A program made the position numbers and the translations under genes. The notes under the pieces are model-generated. The model did not search any database, was not told where the DNA came from, and saw nothing but the letters and a program-made list of their open reading frames with translations. Below, piece by piece: positions 7,827 through 15,218 of a DNA stretch of 37,860 nt. Source of the stretch: Candidatus Saccharimonadota bacterium (GTDB lineage: Bacteria; Patescibacteriota; Saccharimonadia; Saccharimonadales; Saccharimonadaceae); assembly GCA_017406745.1 (NCBI GenBank), contig JAFQXY010000018.1, positions 1-37,860 on the forward strand, given 5' to 3'. Position 1 is the stretch's first letter. Every line of letters begins with the position of its first letter.

Positions 7827-8228
7827 ATGTCATTACAATCTACTGATCAAATTGCTGACTTGATTACGCGTATTCGTAACGCTATTATGGTAGGCAAAAA
7901 TGAGATTCTCGTACCAACCTCCAAATTGAAAGTACAGGTGGCAGACGTGCTTGCTAAAAATGGTTATTTGGTAAGTTATGACGTGGTGGAGGGGAAACCA
8001 CGTGGGATGCTACACGTAGTGATAGCTGGTGAAGGCGAGAATGCCAAAATTAACGAGATTACTAAGGTTTCTAAGCCTGGGCGCCGTGTGTACGCTGGCG
8101 TAGAGGAATTGCCTACAGTAAAATCTGGGCGGGGAACATTGATTATTTCTACATCCAAAGGGTTGATGACTACGCGCGAGGCGCGAAAGAATCGCCTAGG
8201 TGGTGAAATACTAATCCGCGTGTGGTAA
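7827..8228 (+). CDS. rpsH: 30S ribosomal protein S8 (uS8)
   Basis: 16S rRNA central-domain protein; in E. coli the repressor of the spc operon. 133 aa, normal. Begins with DQIADLITRIRNAIMVGKNE and ends with the S8 signature STSKGLMTTREARKNRLGGE and VW. Shine-Dalgarno GGAGAAAGGAG. It is the last gene of this transcription unit: a strong terminator follows at once, although in standard spc operons rplF would come next. Confidence 0.97.
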   Translation: MSLQSTDQIADLITRIRNAIMVGKNEILVPTSKLKVQVADVLAKNGYLVSYDVVEGKPRGMLHVVIAGEGENAKINEITKVSKPGRRVYAGVEELPTVKSGRGTLIISTSKGLMTTREARKNRLGGEILIRVW

Positions 8229-8237
8229 TTTTAGAAA

Positions 8238-8270
8238 AATAACAGGGCTTTAAAACCCTGTTATTTTTTT
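8238..8270 (+). terminator. Intrinsic terminator interrupting the spc operon
   Basis: AATAACAGGG (8238-8247) pairs with CCCTGTTATT (8256-8265), followed by more T. It separates rpsH from the inserted surface cassette. Confidence 0.92.
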
Positions 8271-8338
8271 GTGGTTTTTAATAGTTTTGGCGGTGGTTTT
8301 ATGGTTTTTATAGTGGTTGTTTATTATTGTGGCTATGC

Positions 8339-8367
8339 TTGCATGGGAGTGGAGGATGCGATATAAT
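8339..8367 (+). promoter_or_regulatory. Promoter of the 485-aa surface protein
   Basis: TTGCAT (8339-8344), 17-bp spacer, TATAAT (8362-8367). Predicted start about 8374, leaving a leader of about 100 nt. Confidence 0.65.
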
Positions 8368-8412
8368 GAGGGCAAAATAAAGTATGGATAGGAAGCTTGG
8401 GTGGGTATCCAG

Positions 8413-8454
8413 GTTTATTTTGGGCTTTGGGGGGATAAGTCTCGAAGAATAAAC
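8413..8454 (+). other. Leader hairpin with G-rich apical loop
   Basis: GTTTATTTT (8413-8421) pairs with AGAATAAAC (8446-8454; one G-U), and GGCTT (8423-8427) with AAGTC (8437-8441), leaving a TGGGGGGAT loop. The Shine-Dalgarno GAGGAGGAG follows shortly after. It may be a cis-regulatory element; no known class recognised. Confidence 0.4.
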
Positions 8455-8474
8455 TAATAAGAGGAGGAGTATAA

Positions 8475-9932
8475 ATGGCTCAAAAAATATCAAAACTAAA
8501 AAAAGCTGGTTATGCGGCTGTGGCAATGGCGATGGCTTTGCCAGTGGCGACGTTTTTGCCAGCAGGAAGTGCATTTGCAGATGCGGGTTGCCCAGCTAGT
8601 ATGGCTGATTTAACGGAGGCTTTGAGTGGTACCGAGGCTACAATTTCGCTTTGTGGTGACATCACGCTCACAGATGCCCCAATAACCGTAAGTCGCAGTG
8701 TAACGCTTAATCTTGGTGGCTACTCAATTACGCGGGAAAGTGGGGATATATTTGCAATAAGTGGTCGTAATACTAGGTTAACGATTACTGGTGATGGGAA
8801 TGTGAATGGTTCTCTAGGCAATTCGAATAATATAAGGTTGCAGGGTGGTACTTATACTAGTTCAAGGGCGCAACAGTTGGCAGATTTTAGGAATGGCTAC
8901 ATGGCATATTCGGTGGACGGGGCTTATGTGGTAGATCAGATGATTTGGGGTATTAGCGTATCATCTCCAGCTGAATTCAATGAAGATGGGATTTTCCTTT
9001 ATGAAGGACAGACGGCTACAATTACGGCGGTTCTAAACCCTGAAACTTCTAAATCTGGTATAGTATTTGAATCTGATGACCCAGAAGTTGCCACGGTTAG
9101 TGAAGATGGTACAATTACCGCAGTAGCGGCCGGTACGACTTCTATCGTTGCTAGCGCAGAATATTCTCCACGGTTTATTCGCGCCACTATGCCAATTACG
9201 GTTTATGCCGTAAATCCAGCAACCGAGGGTGATGTGGCGGATACCAGTGCAGCTGATAGTTTGAAAGATTTGATCAGCGGAGCCTTAGATCCAGAGGCCG
9301 ATGAAGATCTTTATGATAGTTTGTACAAGTCTTTTGGTGGTGACGATGACTATGCCGAGGACACGATTGACTATTTGCAATGGGCTGTAGTGTATGAAGG
9401 TGGAATTGTGAAAACTGCAGTATATGTAGATCCGGCAGATGACTATTTGACCGATGAGGAAAAAGAGGCTATTATTGCGCAAATGGACGGCGATGTAGAC
9501 CCAGAGAATGTAAAATACTATGACGTGAACGTGGATATCGAAGATGAAGAGGGTGAAAGAATTGGTGGTATCCATGAGACAAATAAACCTATTAGAGTAA
9601 TTATTGCTCAGGTTGAAAAGCCAGATGATGGATATGCACGTAAATATTATGTAGTAGCTTACCATAATGACGAAGATCCAATACCGCTAACTGAAGGTGT
9701 TGATTGGGAAATTGATAAAGATGGTAACATTGTCTTGATTTCTAACAGATTCTCTATCTTTGCAGTGGGTTACGAAGATGTATTGGTACCAGTGGTAACC
9801 ACTCCTAATACTGGTGTGGCTACTGTTGAAGGTGATAGTGCAACTCAGAGTAGTATGAGTCTAGCTGTAGCGGCTGCTCTAGCTGCTGTTGTAGCGATGG
9901 TAGGTATAGCTAAGTTTGCGAAGCGTAAATAA
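8475..9932 (+). CDS. Secreted wall-anchor-type surface protein, Big_2 domain
   Basis: 485 aa. A signal peptide spans residues 1-35 (cleavage after AFA). Residues about 37-150 look like short beta-helix/pectate-lyase-type strands (TLNLGGYSITR, RLTITGDGNVNG). Residues about 175-246 match a bacterial Ig-like group 2 domain (YEGQTATITAVLNPE, SDDPEVATVSEDGTITAVAA). An acidic central part follows. The C-terminus has a sorting-signal layout: TPNTG at 443-447, a hydrophobic segment at about 463-480 and KRK. The motif is TPNTG rather than LPXTG. Ligand unknown; host or surface adhesion is inference. First gene of the cassette that splits the spc operon. Confidence 0.75.
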   Translation: MAQKISKLKKAGYAAVAMAMALPVATFLPAGSAFADAGCPASMADLTEALSGTEATISLCGDITLTDAPITVSRSVTLNLGGYSITRESGDIFAISGRNTRLTITGDGNVNGSLGNSNNIRLQGGTYTSSRAQQLADFRNGYMAYSVDGAYVVDQMIWGISVSSPAEFNEDGIFLYEGQTATITAVLNPETSKSGIVFESDDPEVATVSEDGTITAVAAGTTSIVASAEYSPRFIRATMPITVYAVNPATEGDVADTSAADSLKDLISGALDPEADEDLYDSLYKSFGGDDDYAEDTIDYLQWAVVYEGGIVKTAVYVDPADDYLTDEEKEAIIAQMDGDVDPENVKYYDVNVDIEDEEGERIGGIHETNKPIRVIIAQVEKPDDGYARKYYVVAYHNDEDPIPLTEGVDWEIDKDGNIVLISNRFSIFAVGYEDVLVPVVTTPNTGVATVEGDSATQSSMSLAVAAALAAVVAMVGIAKFAKRK

Positions 9933-9962
9933 CCACTGTTAGGGTGGACAATAGTGGTAATC

Positions 9963-9991
9963 TTGACAAAATAGCATAAGTGTGCTATAAT
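9963..9991 (+). promoter_or_regulatory. Perfect-consensus promoter upstream of the signal peptidase
   Basis: TTGACA (9963-9968), 17-bp spacer, TATAAT (9986-9991) with TGC before it. Predicted start about 9998, only a few bases before the hairpin at 10005. Confidence 0.75.
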
Positions 9992-10004
9992 GGAAAGATA
10001 GAGC

Positions 10005-10032
10005 AAAAATCCTCCAGAGATGGGGGATTTTT
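10005..10032 (+). terminator. Promoter-proximal terminator/attenuator hairpin
   Basis: AAAAATCCTCC (10005-10015) pairs with GGGGGATTTTT (10022-10032; one G-U), loop AGAGAT. RNA starting near 9998 would be about 35 nt long if terminated here, so this is either an attenuator for the signal peptidase gene or the end of a tiny RNA. Confidence 0.6.
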
Positions 10033-10151
10033 GGTGGGTTGATGATAAGACAGTGATAGATTGGCGAACATAAAAAGGTGGTATAAAAAAGGTGCCGTAA
10101 AGTAGTATTGTAAAACGGTGGAAAAGTTTAAAAATCTATTGAAAAATAAGC

Positions 10152-10180
10152 TTGTGCTAAAACGTAAAATGGACTATAAT
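10152..10180 (+). promoter_or_regulatory. Second promoter of the signal peptidase gene
   Basis: TTGTGC (10152-10157), 17-bp spacer, TATAAT (10175-10180). The ATG lies 10 nt after the -10 box, giving an almost leaderless mRNA; no Shine-Dalgarno is seen. Confidence 0.6.
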
Positions 10181-10190
10181 AAATATATAC

Positions 10191-10970
10191 ATGAGTGAGG
10201 GTGTGAGAAAAATAGATGTTATAATTCGCAGTGAGATTTATTATCCTACGGTATCTGTTGCGGGGGCAAAGAATGCTGAGATGATTACGCTAGCTGATGA
10301 TACGGCAGTAGACACAATTGAGGTGACTAGCGATGTAGCGGAGGTTAAAGTAGACGAAGCAAGATCTCGGGAGCCAGAGCAGAAAGAGCCGGTAGTATTA
10401 GTAGACGCAGTGAAGAAAATGAGTGAGGTCAAGCAGAGATCGCGTGGCTTGAGGGTGTGGGGCTCAAGGTTAGGAATGTTAGCGACAATAGCAGTGGCCG
10501 TGGTGGCGGTGACATTGGTAGGGTTGAAATTACTAGGTTTTAGAACTTTTACTGTGATGTCTGGTTCGATGGAGCCGAATTATCCGGTAGGGGCAATGAT
10601 CTATGTGCAGCCGGTAAATTATCAAGATTTAAAAATAGGTGACGTGATATCGTACGTAGCTAACGATGATAAAACAGTGGTGACACACAGAATTGTGGAG
10701 GTTAAGGTGGATGAAAATGATGCGAGCGTGTTGAGATTTAGGACAAAGGGTGATGCTAATGACGTGGCTGATTCCAATTTGGTGCATTATAAAAATGTAC
10801 TAGGCACACCAATTATTACTATACCGCTTATTGGCTATATCGCACATAATATCCAGCAACCGCCTGGTATATATATCGCACTAGTAGTGGGCACTCTCCT
10901 ACTGGCGTGGACGTTTTTGCCAGACACTCTGGAAGAAAGGAGGAAAACTGCGAGAAAAAATGTAGTATAA
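10191..10970 (+). CDS. sipW: SipW-type signal peptidase I (Ser/His, S26B)
   Basis: Membrane signal peptidase, 259 aa. The Ser box is TVMSGSMEP, with S126 catalytic, and the second box is VVTHRIVEV with H166 where ordinary bacterial enzymes have Lys. Ser/His is the signature of the archaeal/ER/SipW type, which in Bacillus matures TasA-family fibre proteins. GDVISYV and TKGDANDVAD are further family motifs. Transmembrane segments lie at about 95-116 and 226-245. Residues 1-85 form an unusual hydrophilic N-terminal extension. Two TasA-like genes follow at once, so they are the likely substrates. Activity is inferred from family and context. Confidence 0.88.
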   Translation: MSEGVRKIDVIIRSEIYYPTVSVAGAKNAEMITLADDTAVDTIEVTSDVAEVKVDEARSREPEQKEPVVLVDAVKKMSEVKQRSRGLRVWGSRLGMLATIAVAVVAVTLVGLKLLGFRTFTVMSGSMEPNYPVGAMIYVQPVNYQDLKIGDVISYVANDDKTVVTHRIVEVKVDENDASVLRFRTKGDANDVADSNLVHYKNVLGTPIITIPLIGYIAHNIQQPPGIYIALVVGTLLLAWTFLPDTLEERRKTARKNVV

Positions 10971-11011
10971 GCTATGAGAATATTAAAGTTAAAGGTAGAG
11001 AAAGGAGGTAA

Positions 11012-11704
11012 ATGTATCACAAGATTAGAATCACAGTGGTTTCGCTGGTGGTAGTAGTGACGTGTATGCTGAGTTCGGTTGCGACACTATCATACTTCAC
11101 AGATTCCGACATAAAAACGAATAGTTTTACAATCGGAAATGTATCAACGACGCTGGCGATTTATGATGATGTGACTGGTGAAGTTAAGCATGTATTTGAT
11201 GCTGATAGTCATGGGCCATTAGAGAGCAATGTAGAGAATATACCATTTTATCTGCAAGCTGAAAATACTGGCAATATACCGGTCTATCAAAGATTCCGCG
11301 TAGTGATTCCAATTACCTTAGCTGGCGTAGTGACGCTAAATCTACCAACGATGAACGAGGATTGCGTAATAGATACTACAGCTGAAGCTGGAAGTACATG
11401 TAGCAATGATGATTATACTGTGACTTATAAGCCGTCTGTAAATGTAGGCGATGTGCCGACATATGCAGAATACTATATTATAAGTAATAGTGTAATAGAT
11501 GCGAATGGGTTGACTAGTGAATGGCCAACAGAGGGAATTCGCACTGGCGAGATTCCTACCGATATAGCAGAGTCATTACCTACATGTGATGCAAATAATA
11601 GCAACAACTGTGTATTAGGAATTAAAGTTTATTCCGATGCGATTCAAACAACTGGGTTTGAGAATGCAATTACGGCATTCGCAAGCGTAGGGGAAACATA
11701 TTAA
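11012..11704 (+). CDS. TasA/camelysin-like fibre protein 1
   Basis: 230 aa. The N-terminus has a hydrophobic segment (residues 7-25), then ATLSYFTDSDIKTNSFTIGN, the SipW-dependent signal seen in TasA/camelysin proteins, with cleavage expected just before the YFTD region. The rest is beta-rich (ENTGNIPVYQRFRVVIPITL), has two Cys pairs (about residues 126/137 and 194/201) that could form disulfides, and ends with the family-like VYSDAIQTTGFENA. Shine-Dalgarno AAAGGAGG at 11001 is near-perfect. It follows the SipW-type peptidase by 41 bases. Probably a minor or accessory fibre subunit; polymerisation is inference. Confidence 0.8.
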   Translation: MYHKIRITVVSLVVVVTCMLSSVATLSYFTDSDIKTNSFTIGNVSTTLAIYDDVTGEVKHVFDADSHGPLESNVENIPFYLQAENTGNIPVYQRFRVVIPITLAGVVTLNLPTMNEDCVIDTTAEAGSTCSNDDYTVTYKPSVNVGDVPTYAEYYIISNSVIDANGLTSEWPTEGIRTGEIPTDIAESLPTCDANNSNNCVLGIKVYSDAIQTTGFENAITAFASVGETY

Positions 11705-11742
11705 ATTAGTTTAATATTAATTAATAATAAAAGGAGAAAAAA

Positions 11743-12735
11743 ATGAAAGTAAATAAAAAAGTAGTGCTATCTACAGCAACCGTACTAGGTGTAGCAGCGC
11801 TGGTAGCTGGTGGGACGATTGCGTACTTTACGGATAGTGATAGTAAAACAAACACATTTACGGTAGGCGATGTAGATATTACTCTATATGAATCGCAATT
11901 ACACCGTGAAAACTCTGGTATTCAAGGTACTGTAGGTGCATTGGCTTCTGACGCGAATTATTGTGATTATACACAGCAGTATCCCGGCGTAAATTATAAC
12001 CGTACTGGGGCTCAGTTGACCTCGATGCTTACTTATGATGGCATGCGTTATTGTACTCCTAATGCAGATGCTAATAATACCGATGGGATTTCGGCCGTAA
12101 CTAATGTTCACACGCGTACAGGCTTCAATAACGCAAATCGTACTTGGGGTTATTCTGACGAAACAATTATTGCTGATTCCGAAAATAACTTTGCTACATA
12201 TTTTAATGCTGAGGCTAATGCTGTGGTGCCTGGGCAGTGGATTCGTAAATTCTCCTATGTTCAAAACGATGGCGATAGCGATGCATTTGTGATGATTCGC
12301 TACATGGTTCCAGAAGATCTCGTGGATAAAGTCACCCTCAAGATTCCTGGTACTCCATATGAGGAAGACGAAGACGCTAATACTGATGGTGTTCAGCCAT
12401 ATTTCTATGCAGTGAATAAGGATGATACTACTGGTGCATATTCTGCATATGAATTAACAGCTAACGGTGTTGATGATTACGAGGGTTACACTGTAGATAT
12501 TGAAGATGAAACTACTCATACGACTACTACCTATAGAGTTTATGCAGCAGTCACTCGCCAAGCTTTGAAGGCAAACGAAATGACTTTCTGGAGCCCAATC
12601 AATGCTATCAATATTGCAAAGACTGCAACTGAGGCTGATTTCGCTGGTTACCAAAACTTTGGTGTTATTGTTGAGGCGGATGCTATCCAAGCCTTTACAT
12701 TTGCCGATGCAATTGAGGCTATCAATAACCTTTAA
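11743..12735 (+). CDS. TasA/camelysin-like fibre protein 2 (probable major subunit)
   Basis: 330 aa. Its start is strikingly TasA-like: a hydrophobic segment at about residues 7-25, then GGTIAYFTDSDSKTNTFTVG and DVDITLYE. The body contains the family's NDGDSDAFVMIRYMVPE strand region and the end has FGVIVEADAIQAFTFADAIE, matching the AEAIQ motif of TasA relatives. It is larger than TasA (about 260 aa) because of a Tyr/Asn-rich insert at about 60-150. AAAAGGAG precedes the ATG. A 34-bp perfect palindrome follows the stop, which could protect this message 3' end. Major-subunit status is inferred from position and palindrome. Confidence 0.82.
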   Translation: MKVNKKVVLSTATVLGVAALVAGGTIAYFTDSDSKTNTFTVGDVDITLYESQLHRENSGIQGTVGALASDANYCDYTQQYPGVNYNRTGAQLTSMLTYDGMRYCTPNADANNTDGISAVTNVHTRTGFNNANRTWGYSDETIIADSENNFATYFNAEANAVVPGQWIRKFSYVQNDGDSDAFVMIRYMVPEDLVDKVTLKIPGTPYEEDEDANTDGVQPYFYAVNKDDTTGAYSAYELTANGVDDYEGYTVDIEDETTHTTTTYRVYAAVTRQALKANEMTFWSPINAINIAKTATEADFAGYQNFGVIVEADAIQAFTFADAIEAINNL

Positions 12736-12753
12736 TAGCAGAAACAAAACGTT

Positions 12754-12787
12754 TAGACTAAGGAACTTTATAAAGTTCCTTAGTCTA
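12754..12787 (+). other. 34-bp perfect palindrome after the fibre gene
   Basis: Bases 12754-12770 are the exact reverse complement of 12771-12787. No T-run follows (GGGGG comes next), so it is not a standard terminator. In RNA it gives a 14-bp or longer stem, a candidate RNase barrier or processing site that would raise the upstream fibre message relative to the downstream gene. Confidence 0.75.
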
Positions 12788-12816
12788 GGGGGACTTAAGA
12801 AAGGAAAAGAAACGAG

Positions 12817-13482
12817 ATGACTAAAAGAAATGTATTTAGTGTAGTGATTTGTGGGGTGGCCTTGGTAGTTAGTGGTTTGGTTTCTGTTCCTGTCTTTGCG
12901 GAGGGGCCAGTGGATATTCGTATAGTGGAAATGGGAGATGATGGTGCAGGTAACTTGATTAGTGAGTGGCAAGATATTACGGGTGCAATGCCGGGCATGA
13001 CTTATAATGCGGTGCCGAGGATTCAGAATAATGGTGCTGTGGCAACGTCGGTGAAAATGTGCCTTGCAGAGTCTGGTATGGATGCTTTGGGAAATGTAAT
13101 TGAATTAGACAATGGAACTTTTGCAATTGAAATCAATGATGAATATTGGACGCTAGACACTGGGGAAGATAATAGTGGAGTGGTAAGTTCGCCAATTGAT
13201 GTTTGCTATAAGTATAATACGGAACTTACTGCTGGTGGCGTGACAGAGCCGTTGTTCTACGAGGTAAGTTTAAGTAGTGAGCTAGGCAACGAGCATAAAA
13301 ATGCAACATTTAACTTGCACCTTTATGCGGAGGCGGTGGGGGGTTTGCCGGAAAATCCAGATACTGGCGTAAATAATGTTTCATATTTTGACATTGTAAG
13401 TCCGGTTTTGTTTGCTACGGGTGGTATAATTTTGTTTGCTGTGGTGGCATATATGCTTCATAGCGTGCGTAGAAGAAAATGA
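12817..13482 (+). CDS. Anchored TasA-like surface protein
   Basis: 221 aa. Signal peptide residues 1-28 (VPVFA then EGPVD). The body resembles the TasA/camelysin fold: RIQNNGAVATSVKMCLAESG, FYEVSLSSELGNEHKNATFN and LHLYAEAV. Unlike the two preceding proteins it lacks the YFTD maturation motif and instead ends with a sorting-type signal: NPDTG at 180-184, a hydrophobic stretch at about 194-214 and RRRK. It therefore looks like a wall or membrane anchor for the fibre. Stop codon TGA, rare in this window. No sortase gene is in the window, so covalent anchoring is unproven. Confidence 0.72.
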   Translation: MTKRNVFSVVICGVALVVSGLVSVPVFAEGPVDIRIVEMGDDGAGNLISEWQDITGAMPGMTYNAVPRIQNNGAVATSVKMCLAESGMDALGNVIELDNGTFAIEINDEYWTLDTGEDNSGVVSSPIDVCYKYNTELTAGGVTEPLFYEVSLSSELGNEHKNATFNLHLYAEAVGGLPENPDTGVNNVSYFDIVSPVLFATGGIILFAVVAYMLHSVRRRK

Positions 13483-13576
13483 GGCAATATTTATTAAATC
13501 GTGACTGTTGAATTGTGATAAAATGCGGTTTTGTTGGAGTGATAGGTGAATAGTTGCAGATTGAGCTGGTTAATGC

Positions 13577-13605
13577 TTGCAATTAGGGGTGATTGGTGAT
13601 ATAAT
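13577..13605 (+). promoter_or_regulatory. Promoter of the rplF-rplO unit
   Basis: TTGCAA (13577-13582), 17-bp spacer, TATAAT (13600-13605) with TGA before it (extended -10). It lets the distal half of the spc operon be transcribed independently of the proximal half. Confidence 0.7.
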
Positions 13606-13634
13606 TAGTAGTAATATTAATTAAAGGAAAAGAT

Positions 13635-14171
13635 ATGAGTCGTATCGGAAAACAACCCATCGAGATTCCGGCGGGAGTGACAATTACGGTCGGCGAGAGT
13701 GAGATTACTGTCGCTGGGCCTAAGGGTCAGCTCATAGTGCCGGTGCAGCCAAAAACAAAGGTTGCGATAGATGGAAGCGTGGCTACTGTTACCCGTGAGG
13801 ATGACGAGCCAAAATCTCGGGCTTGGCATGGCTTACAACGTGCATTACTCAACAATGCTGTGGTAGGTGTAACCAAGGGCTACGAGAAAAAACTAGAAAT
13901 TAATGGTGTGGGTTTCCGCCTATCTGGTGGTGGCCAAGACATTGAAATGGCGTTAGGGTTTTCGCATCCTGTGAAATACCATGCTCCAGAGGGTGTCCAG
14001 CTTACTACCAATAAGATGGAGATTACGGTATCTGGTATAGACAAGCAAAAGGTTGGTCAGGTAGCGGCGGAAATTCGTAGCTTAAAGAAGCCAGAGCCAT
14101 ATAAGGGTAAAGGCATAAAGTATGTGGATGAAGTAATTATCCGCAAGGCTGGAAAGGCAGGTAAGAAGTAA
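13635..14171 (+). CDS. rplF: 50S ribosomal protein L6 (uL6)
   Basis: Protein at the factor-binding site of the 50S subunit. 178 aa, normal. Starts SRIGKQPIEIPAGVTITV; has the tandem L6 folds and ends with the signature RSLKKPEPYKGKGIKYVDE. Shine-Dalgarno AAAGGAAAAG. It should follow rpsH directly in a standard spc operon but is about 5.4 kb away, behind its own promoter. One-base overlap with rplR. Confidence 0.97.
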   Translation: MSRIGKQPIEIPAGVTITVGESEITVAGPKGQLIVPVQPKTKVAIDGSVATVTREDDEPKSRAWHGLQRALLNNAVVGVTKGYEKKLEINGVGFRLSGGGQDIEMALGFSHPVKYHAPEGVQLTTNKMEITVSGIDKQKVGQVAAEIRSLKKPEPYKGKGIKYVDEVIIRKAGKAGKK

Positions 14172-14500
14172 TGGATAAGGTATTCAGAGCAAAACGGACA
14201 CGTGCTAAAATCCACGGTACCGCAGAACGGCCAAGGTTGAGTGTACATTTTTCCAACCAGAATATTATTGCACAAGTAATTGATGATGACAAGAAAGTTA
14301 CTTTGGCTTATGCTACTACGGTTGGTAGTAAAATAACTGGTACAATGACCGAAAAGTCCGCCAAAATTGGTGAGGAAATCGCTAAAAAAGCAAAGAGTGC
14401 TAAGGTAAAACAGGTGGTGTTTGACCGCGGTGCTAAATTATATGCAGGCAGGATGTCAGCACTTGCTGATGCCGCTCGCAAGGAAGGATTGGAGTTTTAA
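14171..14500 (+). CDS. rplR: 50S ribosomal protein L18 (uL18)
   Basis: 5S rRNA-binding protein. 109 aa. Contains GTAERPRLSVHFSNQNIIAQ and the C-terminal VFDRGAKLYAGRMSALADAA, typical of bacterial L18, although the basic N-terminal tail is short. Start codon overlaps the rplF stop (TAATG). Confidence 0.96.
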   Translation: MDKVFRAKRTRAKIHGTAERPRLSVHFSNQNIIAQVIDDDKKVTLAYATTVGSKITGTMTEKSAKIGEEIAKKAKSAKVKQVVFDRGAKLYAGRMSALADAARKEGLEF

Positions 14501-14501
14501 T

Positions 14502-15218
14502 ATGCCAGAAGCAGAGAAAAAAGCCCCAAGAGTAATTAATAAATCCGGCACGTTAAAGATGGACGATAAGGTGGCTGCTACTAAGCAAGTGCGTGATATT
14601 TCTGGAAAAAAGATGGAACGCAGGAATCGTCGCGATCGGGTGCGCGGTGCTGATGCGGGGCCAAAAGAATTTGAAGAAATTACTATTGCGGTGGACCGTG
14701 TATCGCGGACAGTGGCAGGTGGTCGCAGAATGCGGTTTAAGGCACTGGTAGCAGTAGGCAACCGTAAGAATAAAGTGGGCGTGGGGGTAGCAAAAGGTAA
14801 TGATGTAACTACGGCTGTGGCTAAGGCTACTACTAAAGCAAAGAAGTCCATGGTGACTTTTGCGATGAGCGGTGATACGATTTGTCACGAAACTCGTACC
14901 AAAATAACTGGTGCAGACGTACTAATGAAGCCAGCGGCACCCGGTACTGGTATTATTGCTGGTGGGACAGTGCGTTCCATTATGGGTTTGACTGGGGTAA
15001 AGAACTTAATCTCTAAGTCGCTAGGTTCTACCAATAAAGTGAATATTGCCTATGCGGTAATTGAGGGGCTAAAACAGCAGATTCCTAGGGCGGAATGGGT
15101 AGGCGCCAAGGACAAAGCAAGCGCGTCCAAAAGTTCCGAAAAAACAGAGGTAAAAGCCACTACGAAGGCGAATGCCAAAGTTGCACCTAAAAAGTCCACA
15201 AAAAAGGAGGACAAGTAA
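14502..15218 (+). CDS. rpsE: 30S ribosomal protein S5 with N- and C-terminal extensions
   Basis: S5 lies at the mRNA entry and affects fidelity. I chose the ATG at 14502, one base after the rplR stop and preceded by GGAAGGATTGGAG; an in-frame start at 14421 lies inside rplR. The product is 238 aa against about 167. The core (about 50-200) has RRMRFKALVAVGNRKNKVGV, VAKGNDVTTAVAKATTKAKK and AAPGTGIIAGGTVRSIMGLTG. About 45 charged residues precede it and about 35 Lys/Ser/Thr-rich residues follow, sharing a DNA segment with the rplV tail. rpmD (L30), which normally follows, is absent, as is general in CPR. Confidence 0.95.
   Translation: MPEAEKKAPRVINKSGTLKMDDKVAATKQVRDISGKKMERRNRRDRVRGADAGPKEFEEITIAVDRVSRTVAGGRRMRFKALVAVGNRKNKVGVGVAKGNDVTTAVAKATTKAKKSMVTFAMSGDTICHETRTKITGADVLMKPAAPGTGIIAGGTVRSIMGLTGVKNLISKSLGSTNKVNIAYAVIEGLKQQIPRAEWVGAKDKASASKSSEKTEVKATTKANAKVAPKKSTKKEDK
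15114..15157 (+). repeat. Tail-coding segment shared with rplV (copy in rpsE)
   Basis: 39 of 44 bases match 4743-4786 in rplV, in the same reading frame. Confidence 0.8.

Noticed and set aside
9932-9958. Hairpin ACCACT/AGTGGT after the 485-aa gene as a terminator
   Set aside because: The stem is short and imperfect and no T-run follows, so I do not call it a terminator.
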